From: Scalesia atractyloides
Lineage: Eukaryota; Streptophyta; Magnoliopsida; Asterales; Asteraceae
NCBI GenBank assembly: GCA_947069175.1
Contig: CAMTDV010000022.1
Location: 35,899,476-35,963,475, forward strand
DNA length: 64,000 nucleotides
Reading direction: 5' to 3'
The notes beneath the pieces are model-generated. The model searched no databases, had not been told where the DNA came from, and worked only from the letters and a program-made list of their open reading frames with translations. Shown here one piece after another: positions 33,600-45,869 of this stretch. The position numbers were made by a program, and so were the translations under genes. The first letter of the stretch is position 1, and each line of letters starts with the position of its first letter.

Positions 33600-34300
33600 T
33601 AGCTTCCCAAGGTTTAGCATTTCCATCAGTTGTTCGCTTGGGACAACTGGTCCTTATGTCACCTTTCTCACCACATCCATTATAAACAACATTCTTTAAG
33701 TCTTTGCACTCATGAGATTTGTGGCTGGTTCTCTTGCAGATACAACACGGTTTCGGTTGCTGTTCGGTCCGACACTTTCCCTAGTGTTGCCTTCCACAAG
33801 TCTTACACTCAGACCTGTCACCATGAGACCTCTGTTGGTTCTTATTGGAACCAAACTTCCCTTTCTTTGAGTCTTAGAAGCGATTATCCTCACACTTCCT
33901 CTTCCCGTCAATATCAACTTTGATTGACCTCAATCTCATTTCATCTTTAGTTAGTGAAAGAGATAGATCCATAACATATCTGAAAGTAGTGGGTTTGGAG
34001 GCCTTCACCATTCCTTTGATCTCTAGTGTCAAAACACCAATGAAATGTGCAGTGCGTTTACATTCAGGAGTAATCAAGTAAGGAACCAATCTTGACATGG
34101 AGTTATAGTCGGATACATCTTTTCAGCAATCCGTGTTCTGATAGTGCGAGTCAAGAATTCAAACTTCACTTTTTCAACCTCATGTGGAGGGTAGTAGGTT
34201 TCCTTAATCAGATCGACAAATTTGTCCCAACCCATGATACTTTCCCTGTAGACTACACCATGGCCTTCCACCTTGTCAAAGCATCGTCCTTAAAGGACTT
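33600..34300 (-). pseudogene. element D right copy: gag core and zinc-knuckle region
   Basis: Minus-strand pieces show GWDKFVDLIKETYYPPHEVEKVKFEFLT (34074-34250), HFIGVLTLEIKGMVKASKPTT (33990-34050), and a degraded Cys/His knuckle region (about 33640-33700). Several frameshifts separate them. The undisturbed ATGTG at 34182-34186 is the empty counterpart of the solo-LTR site at 19396. Confidence 0.8.
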
Positions 34301-36016
34301 GGATACATATTTAATAACATCCTTTTTAGCATAGCCGCTGATGTTAACTATCGTTTCTATTTCATCTGGCGACTTCATGGCATCTATTGCTCATTTCTCC
34401 CCCGTGAAGTTGGAAGCTTTGGAAGAGACAAAATACTTGTAGGAACACCCTTGTTATTCTGGGGTTCCTTTTTGGGAACATGTTTTGGTTCACTCCTCAT
34501 ACTGCAGGAATAATGTGAACTCTAAGTTTTACGTGTGGAAGATGGAGGGATAGGTTATTTCCTTCCCCTCGCGGTCAACATGTTCCACATTGTCTTGTCC
34601 GCCATCGGCACCATCGGAATTTCAGTTTGCCACTATATTGATACTTGGACTACAGGCCAACAATAAATTTGTTTCTCATCGCAAATCATTCAAACAATAC
34701 ATTGAATGTTAAATGAGAATAGATATTGAATTCATGTCTTAATGGTTTGATATTTTCATAACTGTTAACATTTAGCCATGGTCTCATTCTACCACAAAAG
34801 GCTATAAGGCTTGGAGATATCTACTCCAACTTTTCGGTCAGTGTGCACCACAATGTCATAACTGCCATTAATAATTGCCAATAATTTAGGCTTGCCATAA
34901 TTCTGGCTTTAAACCATCAAGAAGATTTTGTTGATTCTAGGTAGATCAAAAGATCAGATTTAATAACAAGACAAACGCTTGAACAATTGTAAAAAAGAAA
35001 TTAAAAGATAATTAAAATTTCATAAAATAAATTACAATACTTGTCCAAAGATGGACTTTTGGAAGGAGATCATGATATAATCTCCTTAAAAGACTTTTGT
35101 AAATAAAATTACAGTAAAAAGATAAAAAATAAATTCTTCAGTTGTCACTCCTTCCTTTTACAATCTTTGAGAGTTTCTTGAATATCTTACTAGTCCTCTG
35201 TTCATTCTTTTCTGGTTGTCGTTGGATTTGTTCCTCTCATTTCAAAGTTTGGTTAATAGCCTCAATTGGTAATTGTTGTTGTGGTGGTTGTGGTTGCGGA
35301 ACAACCGGGTACGGATATCCAGGGTTTGTACTGCCCGGGTGTTGGTAAGTATAAGGAAATAGAGGTGGATATAAAGCATTTTGAATGGCCGCCTATAAAT
35401 AGGGGTCGTAAGACTCTTACAAAGAGCCGGATTATTATAATCAGTAGAGGTTGTCGTATAAGAAGTATTTCATATCCGGTCATACTCGGATATGTTGGAA
35501 TAGGGCTATCATAACCCGTAGGTGGTTGTTGAAATGGTTCAATAATTGGATCAGGATCGGAGGGTCCACCCACTTAGGGGTCTTATCATATAGTCGGATA
35601 GGTTAGGGGTCTTATCATACGTGCTCCGGTGCGTTGCTTCTTGTTTGTGGTGGTGGTTGTTGTTCCATTTGCTCATCTTAATGTGAGTGAGATTGGGAAT
35701 GGTGAGAATAGTTTGAATGCGAAGAATGATAGGAGACTAAGGGTCGAGCGGGTTGTAATGAATGTGCCTCATTCGAATGTTGAGAAGTTTCTGAGTTATG
35801 TGAGGGTGATGGTAAATGGTCCTCCCCTCATGGGACCTTTTCCTAGTTCATCTTCTTCTAGGCGGCATAGTTTACATGTTATGCATCAAAATCAAATAAC
35901 TAAATAGATATGAGTGGCCTTAGGTTAATGCCTAGACTCAGAAAGGTCTAAGGAATATGCTATTGTGATGTTTGAGTTTAGACACAAAAGGCTAGTGTCT
36001 AATTCGCTCAAACGGT
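34301..36016 (-). pseudogene. element D right copy: gag start and 5' leader
   Basis: A Pro/Tyr-rich protein segment (35262-35573: PPTGYDSPIPTYPSMTGYE) matches the left copy at 26318-26539. The rest is leader-like sequence. An open plus-strand frame at 35629-35907 is a shadow that is interrupted in the left copy. Confidence 0.6.
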
Positions 36017-36030
36017 GGCTCTGATACTAA
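36017..36030 (-). promoter_or_regulatory. primer-binding site, element D right copy
   Basis: The minus strand reads TTAGTATCAGAGCC next to the 5' LTR. It is one base off the initiator tRNA-Met complement (TTGGTATCAGAGCC). Confidence 0.8.
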
Positions 36031-36032
36031 CC

Positions 36033-38181
36033 TATCACACCCTAATTTCCAAGTGGGCCCAAACTTGGGGTTTATATGTGACGATTAATATAAATATTCA
36101 CATATAGCATAGCGGAAGTCTTGGGATTATAAAATAATATTACAAAGTACAAGTGTCTGAAATGTTCAAAATAAATATATAGACGAAAAGTGTATTAAAG
36201 ATCCACAGGCAGATCAAAATGAACAAAAATGGATATTAAGACTACGAGGCCTTGCATGGAGTCTCATATTCCAATATGCATATACCGAGCATCTCAAGCG
36301 TATTTCGTACTTGCTAACCAGTGCTTAGTCTTTTGAAAATACGTTAGCTTTCGCTGGTAAATACAATTATCCGACATGTTTTGAAAATCTTTTAAAAATC
36401 ATTTTATACCATTTGGTATATCATTCCCATAAATAACTTGGAACAAAGTGATATCTCTTGTTACCAGTATTGCATGCCTGTCAATAAACATGGGGTCTGA
36501 AACTAAACTCTGATACATGAATAACTGACACACTACTTTTCAATGAAAATATAATATAGCATTAGCGTCTGCTAGATGTATGTCTACACCTCGCGCTTAG
36601 GTCTTGACCACTTGCAATTAAGTGAGCTGAGGATATCCAAGGCACGGTCGAATTAACCTCCAATTTTTAAGTTATCAAGCAAATATCCAAGGAGCGGTTA
36701 ACCTATAATAAATAGGTACGGTTTGCTAGATTAAGCGGATACCGGATAGAATGTGGTTTACACCTTACAACTACTATGAATCGTATAATATGGGTCAAAC
36801 AACCATACATTCTGATTAGAACTGATTTGGAAAGGTTTTGACCTGATTAGGCTAACTTATATAAACTGTGTTATATAAGTCAACCGTACGCGCATATGCA
36901 GCACATGTGGTCAAACGGTTCTTTGACAAGTCCAATATGCGAAAACATGTTTCTTATGCTACCATATTAGTTTCGAACTCAAATTATAAGTTCATTGTAT
37001 TTTAAAACCATTCTTTGCATCAAAGGGCATTGTTGGCATTTATTCGGCATATTATGTGGATTTTGCATAAAACCCGACAATTGATATGATCAGAAAGTAA
37101 AATGCTTAGGGGTTATTCCCTACAACAACATGATCAAATACAACCCTTAATTAGTATCTAAACTATTTTAAACGGGTCAGAATCGAAAGTGAAAACAAAA
37201 GTAAAACTATTCGACTTTCGGTTGCGAATCAAGCTATAAGCAGGAAATGATGGGTTGGACACAATCTAGCATGTCCTAATATGTTTTTTAAACTGATATA
37301 ATGTCAAAAATTAAAGTTTGATACTTAGATGTTCATTTAACATAAATTACGAAAATCTGACCGTGAAAGAATATTTCTCAGATCTGAATGTGTTACAAGA
37401 TGATGTGTTATCCGATGAAGATTTGCTGATTAAAGAAATTACCATTTTACTGGTCAATCATTTAGGAGTGTGCTTAAAGTGATTACGGAAAACGGGATTT
37501 CAGATTTTCATGGTATTTACAGTCTTGAAGTTTACCGGTGTGGTGATTCGAAGTTTCTTTCAATTGCCGGTTGGGTTTTTGAAGATTAGAGGATCGAGCA
37601 GTGGAGTGCGCTAAAACCGAATGCGGATGTGGAACAAGAATGGAACAAGAATGAAGGAGAACACTTACAAGTGTTCAAGGGTAGATTAGACTTCAGGTAG
37701 GAGGCCTCTTTCAAGAAGAAGTAACTCCAAAGTAAGAGAGAGAATTTATGAAAGGTGCAAGTTCAAATGGTGAACTTGATCACCTATTTATAGTTGAATT
37801 CAAGCTCCCATATGATGCCAAGTGTGTCAATGAGTGTTATGGTGAAGATTAGTAGCAGGTCACATGTCCTAGGGAGGCTTAAAGGGGAAAGAATCGACCA
37901 AAATGGCCGAGAGCAGCTTCAAAATTTCTGCCAGTGATGTCCTTGTGGACCATAAGGGGTAAGGTCTTACGTTCGTAAGGACCTTTTGGCGCCCATTGTT
38001 TTGAATTCCTTACGGACCCTTAGAGGCCATAATTTTGGCATTTTGTCACATTGGACCCCTCCATTTTCCATCTTTCATATATTTATGTATTTGGTCCCTC
38101 TCATCTAACTTATCGGGAATATTTGAAAGTTGATTGGACACGTATTGCCATATTATTTGTCTTGAATTTTGAGGTGTTACA
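36033..38181 (-). mobile_element. right LTR (5' LTR) of element D tandem
   Basis: It runs from TATCACACCCTAATTTCC, probably once TGTCACACCC, to TGTTACA at 38175-38181. At 2149 bp it is the most complete D LTR here and serves as the reference for the partial left and middle ones. Confidence 0.82.
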
Positions 38182-39059
38182 GATTTATTTCTTAAATGTG
38201 ATTGTGAGTTAATTGTGAAGAATGTGAATGTATTAGAAAGGAGCAATGTTAGAATGATGTGTTGGCTTAGCTACCTTGGGTTATGGTGCTACATGTAGGA
38301 TTATGAAAATGTTAGTATGAATGGAAGTTATTTATGTGTGTGCCTTTAATCTAGGTGATCATGTGGGAGTATGTGTCTTAAAACTGAGTATAAAATGTAT
38401 ATTGTGTCATTAGTATGGTATATTACATCAATATGGACGTATATTCTTAAGCTAGAAGTTTGTATGCTTGACCATTGACATTTTGAAAAGTCAACGAATA
38501 TGTGAATAGCATATCATGGTTTGACTTATGAATAAGATTGTAAGATAAAGGAATAATCGTGTGATATGTTTTAGACTAATGATGTATTATCTATGATGAG
38601 GAATTGAGTTGCATGGATGTTGAACAATGTGATTGTCAAATTCATGTCTTATACATGTTAAATATTGACTAATGAAAGTCAATGTAATTAAGAGTCGAAA
38701 ATGAAGATGACAAGAATGAACATGTATATACTAACCACGATATGGACATAACGGCATGAAAGGATAGGAACCACATTAACATACTCTCAAGCATGAAGGC
38801 TAACGGGTCAAGGGGAGGCAAGGAAGCGAGCACAAACACAGATGCTCAAGGTCAGTGATTCCGACTTTAACTCCATGTATGCTAATGAATGTAGATATAA
38901 ATATATGCAAGATGTTTGGGAATCATAGAAGGATGAGTACATAAAATGGAATCAATGTATGGAATGTTGTAACAGATCAAGTGTAGTATAACTAGACTTG
39001 AATCCAAATGGTGGAAGGCCAAACGTCCAGCATTGTGGTAGTTCTTATGATGGCTAAAT
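38182..39059. other. unassigned non-coding sequence
   Basis: AT-rich sequence flanking the D tandem. No reading frame, LTR edge or known repeat was recognised. Confidence 0.5.
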
Positions 39060-39225
39060 GAGTCAGGGTTTTGGTTTAAAGAGCTAGCTGACTCTTTAGA
39101 GATATTCAAATGAGTCGGGGTTTTAGCTTAAAGAGCCACCTGACTCTTTAGAGATATTCAAATGAATGAGTCGGGGTTTTAGCTTAAAGAGTCAGTTGAC
39201 TTTTTGGAGATATTCAAACGAGTCA
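39060..39225. repeat. three tandem copies of a 52-56-bp repeat
   Basis: Units start GAGTC at 39060, 39112 and about 39168, and share GGGTTTTAGCTTAAAGAG and TGACTCTTTAGAGATATTCA. They differ by a few bases and one four-base insertion. Confidence 0.85.
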
Positions 39226-39905
39226 TTTATATGTATGTAGGTGTGTATGTATGTCGTTGGGTCTTATAGTATGTACATATGGGATTTAACTGTGCGTAAG
39301 TAGATGGGATTTGTATGTGTGTGTATGTATGAGATTATATGTATGTGTGTGTGTGTTAAGATGCAAATACACGTGTATGGATGGAACATTTTTATATGTA
39401 TGCATATGGATGGGAATTTGCATGTATGTGTGGATAGAATGGTATGTACGCACGTACTGGGCTTCAAGATATATATATAATTTACAAAAAAAATCTTTAA
39501 GATTTGTGTTTATAAATAAGTAAACTTCCCTTACTTTGAATCATTATTTTGTTATAATTGATTTGTTCTTTTTTTAATATTTTTTATTCTTCATATAAAC
39601 ATGTTTACTATACTCAAACATTTCATATCACTGCATTTATACTATCAAATGCAAAGTCTAGGTGTGTGTGTTATACATTTCGATTTAGTGTGTTCTTATT
39701 TTAATTGTAGTTTAGATTGAATGCATGAATAGTTGTAATAAGATTACCTTATGTAAGACATCCTATAATCTATATATTTTTGTGCTTACCTTCACCATTC
39801 TTGTCATTATATGTTTCCGAAGTCACAGTTTTCTATCCTTATGTATTTGCAAATGTGTTCTCTCTTTATTTTGCATACTTTTTTTTCTACTAAGCATTGT
39901 TAAAT
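39226..39905. other. TATG/GTGT simple repeats, then AT-rich flank
   Basis: Impure (TATG)n and (GT)n tracts (39226-39460) give rise to spurious low-complexity frames. From 39480 to 39905 nothing is recognised. Confidence 0.6.
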
Positions 39906-41087
39906 ATGTTTGGCAAAGTAGCTATTGTGGAGAACCAAAACATAACCATGTTCAGAGCGGTTGATGCTTTTCAAGAACAGTTCACAGTCAAGGTTCGTGT
40001 TATCCGGTCTGGGGAGTACCATAGGAGAAATTCCAAAGAGCTTTACACTGTAGACATGATTCTAATTGATAAAAAGGTTATTTTTTTTCTTCATGTTACT
40101 TGATAATCTTATTTATATTTTGTATTATATATTGTTGAGACATAAATTCTTCTATCATCTTTGATTTTATTTTATATCAAATAGGGTCCAAAGATAGAAA
40201 GCAACTTGCTTGAATCGATGGTTATCATATTATCGTGGAACACTAATAGAGAAGCAATGTCTGATTGTAAGGAATCCAACAATAGGGTTCAATAACTCTA
40301 CCTACAAGTATGTTCAAAATCAAAACAGAATCTGTTTCGAGAGTACTACCCAAGTAACTCTATGTTAAGATTTTGGTGGATCTCCAACGGTTTAGAGTTC
40401 GCAAATTTTGGTGACAACTTAGACAATGCTACTAATGCAAGTGTCACAGTTGGTATGTACTAAAGAATGTTTTATAAACCCCATTTTTCATATATACTCA
40501 TAGTTTCTATCGAATACAATACCTTCTCTAATCAAAATTTATTTGTTGTAAATGTAACGGACTATTTGACCCGCTCATTTCCAAAAAAGATTGTAACAAA
40601 CAAAAACACCGGGAAGGATTCCGTGAAAGTCACCATTGAGATTTAAGATCCGGAGTACATATCCTACTTATTCTATTTATATACAAATAAATCATGCATA
40701 GGCATACAAACAAAAAATTACGAATAACACATAAATACAAATATTATTGTTTAAATTATTTGTCATCATACAATACACTTTTATTCAGGAGCCAACAAAT
40801 CTATCTAAACCTATGGCATCAGTATTGTTATTAAAAAGGAAAATGTCCATGCCATCGTTATCTTGCAGTTTGGAAAAGTCAAGTGCTGGAAAAGTTTGCA
40901 TTCTCTTTGTATTTCGTCAGTTTCATATAATTATATCATCTTATACTTAAATTAAAGTTATCATTTTTAATTACTTGACTTGCATTTTTCTCTTGACTAA
41001 TAGGTGTCCAATACGTGAACAATTCATATACCATTACAAGGTTCTTTTACAACCATGATTTGGACGAAGTGAATGACATAAAAAAAG
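39906..41087 (+). pseudogene. RPA70-like single-strand DNA-binding protein, N-terminal exons
   Basis: Replication protein A binds single-stranded DNA, and plant Helitrons and many plant paralogues carry similar OB-fold (DUF223) proteins. Exon 1 (39906-40076) reads FRAVDAFQEQFTVKVRVIRS and ELYTVDMILIDKK, the first OB fold. Exon 2 (40185-40452) begins GPKIESNLLESMV and ends FANFGDNLDNATNASVTV before GTATGT. Later exons are near 40550-40655, at 40789 to about 40890 (HAIVILQFGKVKCWK, second OB fold), and at 41004-41087 (YVNNSYTITRFFYNHDLDEV). AG and GT borders bracket several exons. In-frame stops and shifts in exons 2 to 4 show it is dead. The exon order matches the RPA70 family, and the continuation lies beyond the solo LTR. 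Confidence 0.75.
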
Positions 41088-41145
41088 GTTACTTTTAAAA
41101 ATATTATACGTCATGAAACATAAATATTAATATATTAATCAAAAC

Positions 41146-43772
41146 TGTAACATGCGTAAAAAAAGAGTCTTAGAAAAACCCGACTCGTTTGTAAACCGTA
41201 ACCTAAACAAATAAATAAATGCAAATTTTTATGGTATATATTATTGTCGTAATGAATATAATCATTTTCAGGTAAAAATATAAATTATAAAATAAAAACA
41301 TTAATTTTATAAACAATGTACTATTAGTTCAGTTAATAATTATAAAGGAAATTGCAAACTAGGTTAGTTTTATTGGTTAAATGAAGTTAATGAACAAAGG
41401 GACTAAAACTGTCATGCAAATTGCCACCCCCTTTACACGCAATCCCACATGCCTTTTGGCCCCACCTCATGCGCCAGAATCTGGCCACTCGCCCTAGGCG
41501 TGCATGGAAGTGCCTACTCCACCCTCCTTCCCAAATTCGCGACCCGACACCTGAACCCACACCAATCACACTTGACCCGGCTTGTTTCCATATGTTTCGT
41601 GATCAAACCACATCCATTACATCTCAAATGATTTGGAAGCTTGGTAAGTTAAAGCCTATACCTTTTTATTAATCCATAAATGCTCTTAACTAACTTAATC
41701 AATTTGAATTATTCAACCATTAATAACATCACAAAAGCTTCAAGAAACCAAACGAATTCGGGTGAATTTGTTAACATTAGGCTAGAAGATATATACCATT
41801 TGGTCTCTCTCTTCATTCCACACAAAACCCACTCTCACATTCCATTAACCATCATCCAATTACACAAATTCAATTAAAGATCAAAGCTAGGGCTTGGAAA
41901 TTCATCTCATAATTTCTCCTTTATTTCTCAACAAAATTAGGTAATTCTTGAGCCTAACTTCATTAATTTTTCATGCTCTACAAAAACCCTCTACTTATTT
42001 CTGTGATAGAGGGCCTATAAATTTAAATTTGATTTCATGCTAGATTAGAGTTCTTGAATTCTATAATTTGAGGATTTTGACCATTAAGACTTGTTTTGAT
42101 GAAATTAAAGTTATGTTTTTGCTCATGGTCGTATTATATTAGTTTGTAGAAATTTTGGTAATTTTTTGGACAAAATATGGATTTATCATGAATATAATCA
42201 TATTTATATTATAAAGAAAATCATTTTAAAATACTAATGTAACAAAATAATATATATAAGGATTATCATTACTGATTTCTATAGAAAATACATAAGTTAT
42301 AATAAGTCCTATTACAAATGCCTTAATTATTGGTAATTTATTTGTAATAAAAGGATTACAAAACTTATAAAAGCCAATTAAGTTTTTTTTACAAATTTAA
42401 CTATTTTTAAGATAGTTAGAATTTAACTAGTTTATATAAACATTATAAGTATTTTCATATTATTATTTCCAAGACCATTACAACTATTTTGGAATTTATA
42501 TGATCATTAATTATTTTGTGGACTTATATAAAATATGTCTCACATAAAATGGTTGTAATCATTTAGTAGTATAAATAATTTAGAAGGTAAATGTTATTTA
42601 TTTAGATTTAATACTCAAAAAAAAGGAAATAGTAACTTAAATATTTTTGTGTTATTATTTCCCAGATTTTTTTTATCAAAACGCATATTTATTTAATTGG
42701 TTAGGAGTTACTATATTTAGTTAGTAGTATTGTTGGATATTCATCGTTATTAAAATACAAGTTTTGAAAAAGTGATAAAATATTACTAATCAAGGCTACT
42801 CTTATTTAAAAATATAATTCATAATTAATATATATATATATATAGTTTATTGCATTACATAAAGTTCCTAAATCTAGACCTCAAATCATTAGTTTTGTTA
42901 TATATTTTGTTTCGCTATTTCCTATATTTGTGATATATATTTTAAGGAAATTTAGTCAATTTGAGTTATTTTTTCTGGTGCGGTATCGTTATCATTTTCG
43001 TGAATCAATTCTTCCCGAACAATGAGTAAATCTTATTCCTCGTTTTACATTAAATTTATTGGGGGTATATCATCGTGTCATGTAATTCATATGCAATTTT
43101 TTATTTTAAATTTCTGCGTAATATTATTGTGTAGTTTATATGTTACTTGGTTTATTTGTTTATTTAATTTATGTGCAATAGTTAATCATTTATTAGGTGG
43201 CTCATTTATTCATAGGATCACTTATCATAGGCTGACTGTTTCTCATAATTATGAGACGTGGGTACTGCCTCACTTATTTACAGTCACACTTACTCATATA
43301 CTAACTCTTTCCTTATGACTATAGGATGTAGGTTTTACTATCGTTTTGTCACGCCCTTTTTAGGTTCGAGACTCATGTATTGGTTATTTTATTTGTTGTT
43401 GGATGTTCATTATTTAGTATGTTTATTAACACATGACTTGCATGTTTACTTTTAAAAACAAATTAAGTTTTATGTAATTTAGATTTACTTACCAGTTCTC
43501 TATAGTTGACCCAAAAACATTTTCTACTCATAATACAAGAAATGAGAACTAAAGAAAGCTTGGATCAAGGTCACTTTGGGATATGCGTTTAGAAGTTCAA
43601 TAAAGAGCTTTAGCTATGTATTTTGTGGTTATTGTTGGATTATTTGAACTTATTTGTAAGGCGTGACAATTTAAATTTATGACATGTTTAATTACGAAAT
43701 GTTTAATAGTGTCATAAGCTTTGGACAATCATCATGCCATGATCAATAATTCGTTGCGAGTCGGGTGTGATA
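41146..43772 (+). mobile_element. solo LTR inside the RPA-like gene
   Basis: It starts TGTAACATGCG at 41146 and ends GAGTCGGGTGTGATA at 43772, a changed GGTGTGACA, with no retrotransposon genes inside. No matching target repeat was found (AAAAC on the left, GATGC on the right). It splits the RPA-like gene between exons. Open frames at 41421-41672 and 43022-43318 within it are not recognised proteins. Confidence 0.65.
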
Positions 43773-43849
43773 GATGCTAATTAATCATGTATTATTTTAT
43801 CAATGGTTTGATTGCAAACTTTGTTGAAGTTATTCATCAAGTAGCCTTG

Positions 43850-45115
43850 GTTTTATGAAGAAATCAGTTGAGAAATTCTTGCATAGTAACTACTTTACAA
43901 CATGTTCGATGTTTTTGCAACTGGTGAGGTATTTTTTTATATTTTTTAATCAAGATATAGTCCTTCGAATGATTAATTTCATAATACTTTCAGAACTATT
44001 CATGCAGGTTGGCACTGTCATCGTTCTTGGAACCATAATGGGAATTTATAAAGATGAAAGATAATTCTATGTTGGTTGTAATAGATGTAACAAAAAATCA
44101 GCAAACAACATGTTTTGACTGATGAAAGGTGAAGACGTAGAGAATGATATTGTCACCTATGTTTCTGATTGTTGCCTCGGTAAAGAAATAACTGCTTCTC
44201 CCAAGTAAATTCATCCTCAAAGGCATCAAAATGTTATTGACATATTCATATATTGATGTTGAATATAAACTTTACAATGTTTAGGTTTAAGATTCATCTT
44301 AGAGTGCAAGACCCTTATTCATCTGTTACGCTTACTCTGTTTGATCGTGAGGCATGAAAGTTTCTCAGAAAGTTTGTTATTGATATTCTAGATGTCAATC
44401 CTGGGTTTGTAAGTTGACATGTTAACTTATATAATTCACTATACTTTTTAATTATTATATTTACTGGCGATGGTTTTTTGTTAATGCTAATACAACTTTA
44501 TATATTGTCATGCATAAGTTTTTTTTAGCATTGGGATGCTTTGAAGACTCCTGCTGAACTAGATCTCTTTCTTAACAAGAAAAGTTACTTTTAAAATAGA
44601 GGTAACCAAGTATCTGTTGAAGTATAACATCCAGGTTAGTGGATCGTAATGTTATATCTCAACTTCAGGAGAAACAATCTCTTTCACAAATAAGTGTATG
44701 TTCCCATTTTGGGTATAAGATTTAAATAAATTCTAGATTTTACTACTTACATGATTAATATTCCACTTGCTTGAATTATCTAGTTTTTTAATCTCTGATT
44801 TTTAACATATGTAGGGTTCAGATAATAGTTCCATTAATGTTGGTATTTCTAATTATAAGACTCAAGTCAACAGATGGTTTATATGTTCGTATTTTATACA
44901 TTTCCATACTAAATTTAATTTTCCTTTTGTTGTTTTTATCCTTTTTATAATGCATATGAACGTTGTAACCAATATATTATAACTTTAGCAACTATGTATT
45001 TATAGGATGGTATTGCAAAAGGAGGTGACAGAACCACAACCTCAATAGATGGAAAAACGACCCAAACTAAACCATATTAGCAATTCCGCAAATTCAAAGT
45101 TGCCCTAATCCTTAA
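43850..45115 (+). pseudogene. RPA70-like protein, C-terminal exons
   Basis: This is the third OB fold with its zinc ribbon. The exon at 44008-44204 begins VGTVIVLGTIMGIYKDER and contains CNRCNKKSANN, the first Cys pair. The second pair is only partly visible. The exon at 44285-44408 reads FKIHLRVQDPYSSVTLTLFD, the RPA C-terminal OB strand, with an in-frame TGA. The exon at 44529-44634 reads HWDALKTPAELDLFLNKKSYF. A last piece near 45005-45110 is weak. Stops occur in almost every exon. It is the continuation of 39906-41087, separated by a solo LTR. Confidence 0.72.
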
Positions 45116-45339
45116 CCTAACGAAGAGTCTATCATTGGACTTTTTCCATGGTGCATCACCTGCCGATACTGCCATCTAGTCCACTCTTGATATCGCTGCC
45201 TCACTTACTGTGAGCGTTATCGACACCTTATCAACACTTACCGATAACTCTCAAGTTGGTCAACCTAATGTTTCATCAAATGCAATACATATGACTCCTT
45301 CACTCGTCCAGTCAACTGCACAACTTCTAAGCAACCGAT

Positions 45340-45605
45340 CGTACAAACATGGCCCCCCAACTCATCCCTTATGATCGAGCCTGTTTCTATTGTGATGACT
45401 TAATCCATTTTGGGAATGCACATATCAGACTAGTTAATATGGTCAGCACCTGAATTCTAGCCAACGCAGTAAATCTAGATAACTAGAAGGCACACAGACG
45501 AGTGTTCAACACCAATTTCGTTCAATTCAACAACAATGTGATCAACAGCGTAGCGCAAACCTTGTGCCTTGCCTCTTTAGCCACCACATTAAATAAAAAA
45601 GCATT
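45340..45605 (+). pseudogene. B-family gag C-terminus (plus-strand relative)
   Basis: The frame reads PYDRACFYCDDLIHFGNAHIRLVNM, matching PYVRACFNCGDPTHFRNTC in element B. The zinc knuckle (45382-45423) has lost its last Cys (His instead). A degraded Asn-rich tail with stops follows. This is the 5' limit of the recognisable plus-strand B relative. No gag start, primer-binding site or 5' LTR precedes it. Confidence 0.7.
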
Positions 45606-45869
45606 TTGATTGAGTCGACACAAAATAGTTAATTAACTAAAAGTTAGTATGACTTTTGAATATATGTTCCAACGGTTCGATTTTTTTTAATATCTCTTAG
45701 ATCCTAACGAGTGTCCAATTCAATTTAAATCCAAGAGAACAAACCGCTGTAACCCTACCTACTACAAGAGGTGGTCCTAAATATCCTAAGCGTCAGAAGT
45801 CTAAACATTTTCGTTAACCTTTGCCTCAGGATCGCCAAATTCGAGCTAAGGGCACTCGAGGATGTTTAA
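45606..45869 (+). other. unassigned stretch with short open frame
   Basis: A frame ending at about 45838 reads VQFNLNPREQTAVTLPTTRG and a basic tail. It might be a terminal exon of the RPA-like gene or part of the gag-only element. It is not identified. Confidence 0.35.

Noticed and set aside
35629..35907. 92-codon plus-strand frame
   Set aside because: Antisense shadow of the element D gag start. The counterpart at 26623-26820 in the left copy is shorter and different.
39264..39523. Cys/His/Tyr-rich frames on both strands
   Set aside because: They are translations of (TATG)n and (GT)n simple repeats.
41421..41672. Pro-rich 83-codon frame, with overlapping frames
   Set aside because: Inside the solo LTR at 41146-43772. 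Locally higher GC keeps several frames open at once, and no family is recognised.
41146..43772. Target-site duplication for the solo LTR in the RPA-like gene
   Set aside because: Flanking five-mers (AAAAC and GATGC) differ and no shifted match was found.
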